Positions 36,657 to 43,628 of a stretch of DNA of 64,000 bases are shown here, one piece after another (positions within the stretch are counted from its first letter, which is position 1; the number at the start of each line of letters is the position of its first letter). The stretch comes from an uncultured Lachnospiraceae bacterium. GTDB taxonomy: Bacteria; Bacillota; Clostridia; Lachnospirales; Lachnospiraceae. The DNA lies in the NCBI GenBank assembly GCA_944380605.1, contig CALWIA010000010.1, forward strand, positions 62,001 to 126,000, in the 5' to 3' direction. A program made the position numbers and the translations under genes. Under the pieces are notes generated by a model that searched no databases, was not told the DNA's origin, and was given only the letters and a program-made list of their open reading frames with translations.

Positions 36657-37226
36657 TTATTTCACGATCTCGCCGTATACTTCTCTGCCGCAGCCGGCCG
36701 CGTTGGACTCGTCGGTGTCAATGTGCATGGCCAGCGCGTAGGAGCTGCTGACGCGAACCACTACTTCGCCGAAAATCAGGCTTCTTTCTCCGGTATCTAC
36801 CTTTACGGAAACCACGTCTTTATCTTTTACGCCCAGTGCCTGCGCGTCCTCGGGAGTCGCGTGGATGTGGCGCTTCGCCGCGATTACGCCCTCGGCCAGG
36901 TCGATCTCGCCGCAGGGTCCGATGATCTTGCAGGCGCCGCTTCCGGCAATGTCGCCGGACTCGCGGATGGGAGCCGTTACGCCGATGGAACGGGCGTCGG
37001 TCAGAGACAGCTCTACCTGAGTCGCCTTTCTCACCGGTCCCAGAATGGAAACGCCCTTCAATTCCTTCTTGGTTCCCACGATGGTCACTCTCTCTTCACA
37101 GGCGTACTGGCCGGGCTGGGACAGGTCTTTCTTCTTGGTCAGTTCATATCCTTTGCCGAACAGGATTTCCAGATGCTCCTGAGTCAGATGTACGTGACGC
37201 GCGCTGGTTTCAACAATGAATTTCAT
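36657..37226 (-). CDS. pduL: PduL-type phosphotransacylase
   Basis: Exchanges CoA and phosphate on acetyl or propionyl groups, without relation in fold to Pta. The 189-residue protein has the zinc motifs SARHVHL at 8-14 and AAKRHIHATPEDA near 112-124, and MHIDTDESNAAG near 168. No N-terminal encapsulation peptide is seen (the first residues are MKFIVETSARHVHL), so it is cytoplasmic and not packed in a microcompartment. It has its own promoter and sits directly upstream of ackA. No pta gene is present. Confidence 0.93.
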   Translation of the reverse strand: MKFIVETSARHVHLTQEHLEILFGKGYELTKKKDLSQPGQYACEERVTIVGTKKELKGVSILGPVRKATQVELSLTDARSIGVTAPIRESGDIAGSGACKIIGPCGEIDLAEGVIAAKRHIHATPEDAQALGVKDKDVVSVKVDTGERSLIFGEVVVRVSSSYALAMHIDTDESNAAGCGREVYGEIVK

Positions 37227-37287
37227 ACCGTATTCTCTCCTCTTTTCACAAATTTAAATCAACAGACTTCTTGTGATTCTAGTCTTA

Positions 37288-37316
37288 TTTTAGGTTCTTC
37301 AGCCATTTTTTTCAAG
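37288..37316 (-). promoter_or_regulatory. SigA promoter of pduL-ackA
   Basis: TTGAAA (37311-37316), 17 bases, TAAAAT (37288-37293) on the minus strand, about 60 bases before the pduL ATG. Confidence 0.8.
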
Positions 37317-37334
37317 TGGTGTATACAAATTCCT

Positions 37335-37363
37335 TTGCATTTTTTACAAAACAATGGTATATT
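37335..37363 (+). promoter_or_regulatory. SigA promoter of tmcAL
   Basis: TTGCAT (37335-37340), 17 bases, TATATT (37358-37363). It is back-to-back with the pduL promoter, the two -35 boxes being 18 bases apart. Confidence 0.7.
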
Positions 37364-37405
37364 TCAGAGAAACAACTGCCAGATTTGGCAAAAGGGAGCC
37401 GCCCT

Positions 37406-38713
37406 ATGGATGTTTACAGTCATTCTCAATCCCAGCCGCTTTCCGCCGTCGGCGTGATCGCGGAATACAACCCGTTTCACAACGGACATGCCTACCACCT
37501 GCGGCAGGCAAAGGAACTGTCCGGCGCCCGCTTCTGCGTCGTGGTAATGAGCGGCGATTTTGTGCAGCGGGGCGCGCCTGCCATCTATGATAAATACCTG
37601 CGGACGGAAGCGGCGCTGCGCTGCGGCGCGGACCTGGTGCTGGAAATGCCGCCGGCTTTCGCCCTCAGCAGCGCCCGGGATTTTGCCGCCTGCGGCGTCT
37701 CCCTGCTGGACCGGCTGGGGGTAGTCACCCATCTCTGCTTCGGCATGGAAGACGGCGATCCGGAAGCGGTTTCCCGGCTGGCCCGGTTTCTGCTGCAGGA
37801 GCCGGAGGCCGTGTCTGCCCCGCTGCGGCAGGCCTTAAAAAACGGGCATTCCTACCCCAAAGCCCTGGCGGACGCGGTGGCGGCGGTTCCGTCGGACACG
37901 GCAACCCCCGCAGCGGCTGCCGCCCCGCTGCTTTCCCGCCCCAACACCATTCTGGCGGTGGAATATGAAAAAGCGCTGCTTGCGCGGCACAGTTCCATCC
38001 TCCCTCTGCCCATCCGGCGGGAAGGAAGCGGCTATCACGATACGCGGCTGTCCGACGCGCCGAACCCCAAAGCCGGTCCAGGCGCCGGATTCAGTTCCGC
38101 CTCCGCCATCCGTTCCGCGCTGGCCGGCGGCACTGCCGCCGCGGCCCTTGCCCATCAGGTGCCGGCTGAGGTACTGCCCCTTATGGAAGCGTCCGTTCCT
38201 CTGTTTCCCGGCGATTTTACGTCGATGCTGCTTTTCCGGCTTCTGGAGATGGAGCGGCAGCAGATCCCGCCGGAGAGGTTCTGGGACGTGCCGGAGGGGC
38301 TGGCGGGCCGGATCCGCCGCAGCCTTCTGCGGTTTTCTTCCATAGAGCAGCTGACGGAAGAACTGAATACCCGGGCCTTTACCGCCAGCCGCGTCCGCCG
38401 CGCTCTGATGCACATTCTGCTGGATATCCGGACGGAAGACGTGCTGCTTCGAAAATCCAGGGATTACGGATCCTTTGTGCGGGTTCTGGGATTCCGCAAA
38501 GACGCGGCGCCTCTGCTTTCCGCCATCAAAAAAGCATCCGCCCTGACCCTGGTGGTCAAAACAGCGGATGCCCCGCAGATCCTGGACCCGGAGGCCCTGT
38601 CCTTTTTCCGGCAGGACCTGTACGCTTCCCACGTCTATCAGGCGGCCCTTGCCGGCAGAACCGGCCGGCCGGTTCCCAATGAATATACCCGTTCCCCGGT
38701 GCGCGTCGGCTGA
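37406..38713 (+). CDS. tmcAL: tRNA(Met) cytidine acetate ligase
   Basis: Uses acetate and ATP to form N4-acetylcytidine at the wobble base of elongator tRNA-Met (Bacillus YlbM/TmcAL). The 435-residue product has the nucleotidyltransferase motif GVIAEYNPFHNGHAYHL near 16-32, SGDFVQRGAPA near 57, DLVLEMPPAFALSSARDFA near 84 and FSSASAIR near 232. The ATG at 37406 follows AAAGGGAG; the longer frame is not needed. Its divergent neighbours make and use acetate, a fitting but unproven metabolic link. The stop codon lies in the loop of its terminator. Confidence 0.92.
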   Translation: MDVYSHSQSQPLSAVGVIAEYNPFHNGHAYHLRQAKELSGARFCVVVMSGDFVQRGAPAIYDKYLRTEAALRCGADLVLEMPPAFALSSARDFAACGVSLLDRLGVVTHLCFGMEDGDPEAVSRLARFLLQEPEAVSAPLRQALKNGHSYPKALADAVAAVPSDTATPAAAAAPLLSRPNTILAVEYEKALLARHSSILPLPIRREGSGYHDTRLSDAPNPKAGPGAGFSSASAIRSALAGGTAAAALAHQVPAEVLPLMEASVPLFPGDFTSMLLFRLLEMERQQIPPERFWDVPEGLAGRIRRSLLRFSSIEQLTEELNTRAFTASRVRRALMHILLDIRTEDVLLRKSRDYGSFVRVLGFRKDAAPLLSAIKKASALTLVVKTADAPQILDPEALSFFRQDLYASHVYQAALAGRTGRPVPNEYTRSPVRVG

Positions 38714-38727
38714 CGCGCACCCTTTTA
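38699..38727 (+). terminator. Terminator overlapping the tmcAL stop codon
   Basis: GTGCGCGTC and GACGCGCAC form a perfect 9-bp stem whose GGCT loop holds the first base of the TGA stop. CCTTTTATT follows. Confidence 0.7.
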
Positions 38728-39888
38728 TTCCCGGATGCCCAGTTCTTTTTCCAGTGTGCATTCCACGTGCAGAAAAGAAAGCAGCTGCCGGAGTTTCCGG
38801 CCGTTGTCCGCCGGCTTTCCGGTTTTCTGCGCCCGGATCAGGATGTTTTTGGGCGTATGTTCCATGTCGATAAATTCCAGGATCTGGGTGCGGTACCCGT
38901 GATTTTCCAGAATCTGCGCCCGAATGGCGTCGGTATACAGCGCCGCCATCCGTTCCCGGATCAGCCCGTATTCCAGCGCCGGCTCCAGAATCTCGCTGCG
39001 GATCTGCCGGTTCAGTTCGTGCTGGCAGCAGGGAACGCTTAAAATCACCGACGCGCCCCACTGCACGGCTCTGGCCAGGGCGTAGTCGGTGGCCGTATCG
39101 CAGGCGTGCAGCGTCACCACCATGTCTACCGCGTCTTCTCCCTCGTAGGAGGCGATATCCCCGTGGAGAAATTCCAGTTTTTCATAGCCGTACTGCTTCG
39201 CCAGGGCCGAGCACCGGGCGATTACCTCCTGTTTTAAATCCAGGCCGGTGATGCGCACGTCCCTGCCCTGCAGTTCGTGAAGATAGTAGTACATGGCAAA
39301 GGTCAGATAGGATTTGCCGCAGCCAAAGTCGATGATCCGGATCTCCCTTCCCTTTGGCAGCGCCGGCACCACATCTTCCAGAAATTCCAGAAACCGGTTG
39401 ATCTGGCGGAATTTGTCATAGCGGGCATGGACTACCGCTCCTTCCGCCGTCATGACCCCCAGGTCCCTCAGAAACGGCACCGGTTTCCCTTCTTCCAGGA
39501 TGTACCGTTTTTTCCGGTTATGGCTGAGCCGCGCTTCTCCCTCCGGCGCCGGAGCGCCGGCAGCCGCCCGGCTGCGGATCTTTACCGTCTGCTTTCCGGA
39601 CTTGCTCACCAGTACGTGCATGGTGCCCTGCTCCGACTGCAGCTCCATCTGCCGGTAGGCGCCTGACATGGCCCCGCGCAGGTACTCCATGGTCTCTTCC
39701 CGGCTCATATTGCGATGAAACACCTGATTTCCCCGCTGTTCTTCCGCCTGAAACTTCAGTTCTTTCTGCAGCAGCAGCGGGCGGATCCGGATTTTAGTCG
39801 CTTCCTGGGATCCGCGGGGGCCGCTGATCACAATCTGGCGCAGATGTTCATTTAAAAACTTCTCTGCCTGTGTTATAGACGCTTCCAT
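38725..39888 (-). CDS. SAM-dependent methyltransferase, Methyltransf_32-like
   Basis: A 387-residue protein with an N-terminal domain of about 170 residues and a C-terminal Rossmann methyltransferase. Motif I is RIIDFGCGKSYLTFAMYYYL near 184-203; later LHACDTATDYAL near 255 and SVPCCQHELN near 278 are hallmarks of the Methyltransf_32 group (GSTCD/METTL25-like). RNA is a probable substrate, but unproven. The N-terminal region reads RIRPLLLQKELKFQAEEQRG and may bind nucleic acid. GGAGGAA precedes the ATG. It runs convergent with tmcAL. Confidence 0.8.
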   Translation of the reverse strand: MEASITQAEKFLNEHLRQIVISGPRGSQEATKIRIRPLLLQKELKFQAEEQRGNQVFHRNMSREETMEYLRGAMSGAYRQMELQSEQGTMHVLVSKSGKQTVKIRSRAAAGAPAPEGEARLSHNRKKRYILEEGKPVPFLRDLGVMTAEGAVVHARYDKFRQINRFLEFLEDVVPALPKGREIRIIDFGCGKSYLTFAMYYYLHELQGRDVRITGLDLKQEVIARCSALAKQYGYEKLEFLHGDIASYEGEDAVDMVVTLHACDTATDYALARAVQWGASVILSVPCCQHELNRQIRSEILEPALEYGLIRERMAALYTDAIRAQILENHGYRTQILEFIDMEHTPKNILIRAQKTGKPADNGRKLRQLLSFLHVECTLEKELGIRE

Positions 39889-39905
39889 CTCGTTCCTCCG
39901 GCCTG

Positions 39906-40544
39906 TCAGTTCTCTGTATCTACCCAGCTGCCGCGCAGCAGCTGCGGATAGGGTTCCAGGTGGGCGTAGTCATTGAAGCGCTCCACGGTAAAACGCCCGC
40001 TGTCCTTATGGTAGTTCAGTTCCGTAATGCTGCAGTTTTCCAGCCCGGAACCCAGAATCCGGACTTTTGCCAGATCCATGCCCAGAATCCAGGCCGTCAG
40101 GCTGCGGATGACGCCGCCGTGGGTGATAACGGCCGCCGGGCCGGGTCCTTCCGCAATGGTCCGCAGCGCCGGCAATGCCCGCCGCACCACGTCGCCGGCG
40201 GACTCGCCTCCCGGATAGGGAAGGTCCTCTTCCATCCGCTGCTGGCGGACTTTAAAGTCCGCGAACCGCTCCGCGATCACGTCGTCGCTTAAGCCTTCCA
40301 TATCGCCGAAAGAGATTTCCCGCAGCTGCGGCATCACCACATGTTCGGCGCGCCAGCGTTGGTTGGCGGTTTCGGCGGTCTGCACCGCCCGGAAATAATC
40401 GCTGGAATACACCGCGGCAATTCCTTTATCCGCCAGCCGCTCTCCCAAAAGCTCCGCCTGGCGGTATCCTTCTTCGCACAAATCCACATTGACATTGCAC
40501 AGTTTGCTGCACTGTCTTCCGTGGCGGATCAGATAGATCTTCAA
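39906..40544 (-). CDS. Histidine phosphatase family protein
   Basis: A 212-residue enzyme of the phosphoglycerate mutase-like branch. The phospho-His motif is LIRHGRQ near 5-11, with SSDYFRAVQTAE near 47 and the second catalytic His in VITHGGVIRSL near 138. Substrate is unknown; cobalamin phosphatase or sugar phosphatase roles are common in this family. A GTG at 40553 is in frame, but the TTG at 40544 has AGGTGA five bases upstream and gives the usual MKIYLIRHG start. It is followed closely by the methyltransferase gene. Confidence 0.82.
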   Translation of the reverse strand: MKIYLIRHGRQCSKLCNVNVDLCEEGYRQAELLGERLADKGIAAVYSSDYFRAVQTAETANQRWRAEHVVMPQLREISFGDMEGLSDDVIAERFADFKVRQQRMEEDLPYPGGESAGDVVRRALPALRTIAEGPGPAAVITHGGVIRSLTAWILGMDLAKVRILGSGLENCSITELNYHKDSGRFTVERFNDYAHLEPYPQLLRGSWVDTEN

Positions 40545-40556
40545 CGTCTTCACCTC

Positions 40557-41921
40557 TCAGTTTTTAAAGCTGTGAATCGGCGCCGGAATCCGTCCGCCTC
40601 TGGTCACAAATTTCTCGCAGGAATAGGAGTTCACCGGCATCACCGGCGCATAGCCCAAAAGGCCGCCGAATTCCACCGAATCGCCCACTTCCTTGCCGGC
40701 CACGGGAATGATCCGCACCGCCGTGGTCTTCTGATTGACCATGCCGATGGCGGCTTCGTCGGCGATGATGCCGGAAAGGGTGGAAGCCGGCGTGCTGCCC
40801 GGCACGGCGATCATATCCAGACCCACGGAGCAGACGCAGGTCATGGCCTCCAGCTTTTCCAGAGTCAGGGCGCCGGCGGATACCGCGTCGATCATGCCCT
40901 GGTCTTCGCTGACGGGAATGAAGGCGCCACTTAAACCGCCCACATAGGAGGACGCCATGACGCCGCCTTTTTTCACCTGGTCGTTGAGCATGGCCAGCGC
41001 CGCGGTGGTGCCAGGAGCGCCCACCCGCTCCAGTCCGATTTCCTCCAGAATTTCTGCCACGCTGTCCCCCACCGCCGGCGTGGGAGCCAGCGACAGGTCG
41101 ATGATGCCGAAGGGCACGCCCAGGCGCCGGGACGCTTCCTGCGCCACCAGCTGTCCCACACGGGTGATTTTAAAGGCGGTTTTCTTGATGGTTTCGCACA
41201 GCACCTCAAAATTCTGGCCTCTGGCGGCTTCCAGCGCCACCTTCACCACGCCGGGGCCGCTGACGCCTACGTTGATCACCGCGTCGGCTTCCGTCACGCC
41301 GTGAAACGCCCCTGCCATAAAGGGGTTGTCGTCCGGCGCGTTGCAGAATACCACCAGCTTGGCGCAGCCCAGAGAATCCTGATCCCGGGTGGCTTCCGCC
41401 GTCTCCTTGATGATCTGCCCCATCAGGCAGACCGCGTCCATGTTCAGCCCCGTCTTGGTGGAACCCACGTTGACGGAACTGCAGACCCGCTCCGTCACCG
41501 AAAGGGCCTCCGGAATGGAACGGATCAGATTTTCATCTGCCTGGGTCATGCCTTTGCTCACCAGCGCCGAATAGCCGCCGATAAAATTCACGCCCACATC
41601 TCTGGCGGCCCGGTCCAGGGTCCGGGCGATGGAGACAAAGTCTTTGGGCGTCCGGCAGGCGCATCCGCCCACCAGCGCCGCGGGAGTGACGGAAATCCGC
41701 TTGTTGACAATGGGCACGCCGAAATCCCGGGCAATGGCCTCTCCCACCGACACCAGATTTTTGGCCTTTTCCGTAATCTTCTGGTAGATTTTCCGGTTCA
41801 TGGCCTCCAGATCGGAATCGCAGCAGTCCAGCAGGCTGATGCCCATGGTGATGGTGCGCACGTCCAGCTTTTCATGCTCGATCATGTGGTTGGTTTCAAT
41901 CACTTCAAACATATTCAGCAT
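40557..41921 (-). CDS. UPF0210 (PFL) family protein
   Basis: A 454-residue conserved cytoplasmic protein of unknown function, of the UPF0210/DUF711 group with remote resemblance to pyruvate formate-lyase folds. Typical stretches are [28 protein letters not shown] near 97, [18 protein letters not shown] near 121, [16 protein letters not shown] near 196 and [28 protein letters not shown] near 370-397. It is paired with an ACT-domain gene 18 bases upstream, as in nearly all genomes that carry it, so the ACT protein probably senses a ligand for it. GGGAGA precedes the ATG. Confidence 0.9.
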   Translation of the reverse strand: MLNMFEVIETNHMIEHEKLDVRTITMGISLLDCCDSDLEAMNRKIYQKITEKAKNLVSVGEAIARDFGVPIVNKRISVTPAALVGGCACRTPKDFVSIARTLDRAARDVGVNFIGGYSALVSKGMTQADENLIRSIPEALSVTERVCSSVNVGSTKTGLNMDAVCLMGQIIKETAEATRDQDSLGCAKLVVFCNAPDDNPFMAGAFHGVTEADAVINVGVSGPGVVKVALEAARGQNFEVLCETIKKTAFKITRVGQLVAQEASRRLGVPFGIIDLSLAPTPAVGDSVAEILEEIGLERVGAPGTTAALAMLNDQVKKGGVMASSYVGGLSGAFIPVSEDQGMIDAVSAGALTLEKLEAMTCVCSVGLDMIAVPGSTPASTLSGIIADEAAIGMVNQKTTAVRIIPVAGKEVGDSVEFGGLLGYAPVMPVNSYSCEKFVTRGGRIPAPIHSFKN

Positions 41922-41939
41922 AGCGTTCTCTCCCGTCTC

Positions 41940-42212
41940 TTAAATTCTGTGCATGCTGGTGAAAATTTCTTCCCGCTGGCACTTGATTTTCACGCCGATT
42001 TCGTCTCCCAGCCGCTCCAGTTCCAGCGACGCGGTCTCAAAGGACTTGGTGGATTTTTCCATGTCTACGATCATCATCATATTGAAAAATCCCTGGACAA
42101 TGGTCTGGGAAATGTCCAGAATGTTGATCTGCGCGTCCGCCAGATAGGTGCACACCCTGGCGATGATTCCCACCGTGTCTTTTCCCACTACCGTAATAAT
42201 CGTTCTGCTCAT
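41940..42212 (-). CDS. ACT domain protein (UPF0237)
   Basis: A 90-residue single ACT domain, starting MSRTIITVVGKDTVGIIARVCTYLADAQINILDISQ. ACT domains bind amino acids or similar small ligands as dimers. UPF0237 proteins are linked to UPF0210 partners. AAAGGAGAG precedes the ATG. It lies between walJ-like and UPF0210 genes on the same strand. Confidence 0.93.
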   Translation of the reverse strand: MSRTIITVVGKDTVGIIARVCTYLADAQINILDISQTIVQGFFNMMMIVDMEKSTKSFETASLELERLGDEIGVKIKCQREEIFTSMHRI

Positions 42213-42225
42213 GCTTCGCTCTCCT

Positions 42226-43023
42226 TTACAGATTGATGATCTGGGACATGGTCTCGCGGCCCGCTACGGAAATGGAAAAATCCGAAGCCCGATAGCCATG
42301 GTCTCCCTGGTCGATTTCCAGCCGCACCGTCTCATAGGCCAGCTCCTCATAGTTGTTTTCCTTGCTTAAATGCCCCAGCAGAATGTACTTCAGCTGGTCG
42401 TGGAGAATGCAGTTGAGCAGCTGTCCGGCGCTGTCGTTGGACAGATGCCCGTGGTCTCCCAGGATCCTCCGCTTCAGATAATACGGGTACGGACCGGTTT
42501 CCAGCATCCGCACGTCGTGGTTGGATTCCAGCAGAATCGCGTCCAGCCCCTGGAGATGGTCGATGATATACTGGTCAAAATGGCCCATATCCGTGGCCAC
42601 CGCCACAGACCGCCTGCCGCCCCGGATCCGGTATCCCACCGGGTCCGCCGCGTCGTGGTCGATGCGGAACGGCTCCAGAACCATATCCCCTATGGCAAAA
42701 TCCACGTCCGGCCGCACCGGCGTCAGCAGTTCTTCCGGATATTCTCCCAGACACTTCATGCCCCGGATTTCCTCCAGCGTCCCTTCCGTGCTGTAAATGG
42801 GGATTCCGAACTTTCGGGCCAGCACTCCCAGCCCCTTTACATGGTCAGAATGTTCATGGGTAATGACGATCCCGTCCAGTTCGCTTCCCTTGACGCCGAT
42901 GTCGGCAAGCCCCTGCTCCATCCGCCGGGCGCTGATGCCCGCGTCAATCAGAATATGGGTGTTTTCGGTTCCCGCGTAGATGCAGTTTCCGCTGCTTCCG
43001 CTGGCAATACTGACAAATCTCAT
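42226..43023 (-). CDS. walJ: MBL-fold metallohydrolase, WalJ/YycJ-like
   Basis: A 265-residue metallo-beta-lactamase-fold protein. It begins MRFVSIASGSSGNCIYAG, and carries HEHSDH at 56-61 for the binuclear metal site, DHDAADPVGYRI near 123 and ATDMG near 142. WalJ coordinates division and replication in pneumococcus and has exonuclease-like activity in some reports; here it lies with coaE and polA rather than with walKR. Its ATG overlaps the coaE end by 4 bases. Confidence 0.85.
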   Translation of the reverse strand: MRFVSIASGSSGNCIYAGTENTHILIDAGISARRMEQGLADIGVKGSELDGIVITHEHSDHVKGLGVLARKFGIPIYSTEGTLEEIRGMKCLGEYPEELLTPVRPDVDFAIGDMVLEPFRIDHDAADPVGYRIRGGRRSVAVATDMGHFDQYIIDHLQGLDAILLESNHDVRMLETGPYPYYLKRRILGDHGHLSNDSAGQLLNCILHDQLKYILLGHLSKENNYEELAYETVRLEIDQGDHGYRASDFSISVAGRETMSQIINL

Positions 43024-43601
43024 CCTGCTTTTCCCTCTGTTATCTGCCTGATCTGCTGCTTGGTCTCTTCAAAATCTCCGCTGTTGTCGATGACCCGGTC
43101 CGCTCCGGCCCGGTACGCCTCTTCCGGCAGCTGCCGCTCCATCACCTGCAGGGACTTTTCCCTGCTGTAGCCGCGGCTTTCCATAAGACGTTGGATCCGG
43201 ACCTCTTTCCGTGTATAAACATACCATACTTCGTCATAAATGTCATTGGGATTTTGGTCCGGCACCGCCGACTCCACCACCACAAGCGGGGCTTTGGAGG
43301 CCCTGGCCTGCCCATGGATCCGGTCCCAGACCATGGGGTGGATGCTGCTGTTGACGGCTTCCAGCGCCGCCGGATCTTGAAACAGCCGCCGGGCCGTTTT
43401 CTCCCGGTCCAGCTGCCCGTCCGGCCCCAGAATGCCGTCTCCCAGGATCTCCACCATCTTCCGGAAGCCTTCTTCCCCTTTTTGCTGCAGCTGCCGGGCC
43501 GTCTCGTCGGTCTGTAAAATCTCCGCTCCGTATTCTTCTTTTAAAAACTCCAGGATCCGGCTTTTTCCGCTGCCTACGCCGCCGGTCAGTTCTACGATCA
43601 C
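43020..43601 (-). CDS. coaE: Dephospho-CoA kinase
   Basis: Phosphorylates dephospho-CoA at the 3' hydroxyl, the last step of CoA synthesis. The 193-residue P-loop kinase has LTGGVGSGKS at 5-14, DETARQLQQKG near 32, RRLFQDPAALEAVNSSIHPMV near 66 and ADRVIDNSGDFEETKQQI near 170. It lies 27 bases after polA, the same order as in many Clostridia. Confidence 0.95.
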   Translation of the reverse strand: MIVELTGGVGSGKSRILEFLKEEYGAEILQTDETARQLQQKGEEGFRKMVEILGDGILGPDGQLDREKTARRLFQDPAALEAVNSSIHPMVWDRIHGQARASKAPLVVVESAVPDQNPNDIYDEVWYVYTRKEVRIQRLMESRGYSREKSLQVMERQLPEEAYRAGADRVIDNSGDFEETKQQIRQITEGKAG

Positions 43602-43628
43602 TCCGGTCCTCCTTCTTTTGCCGCGTCT

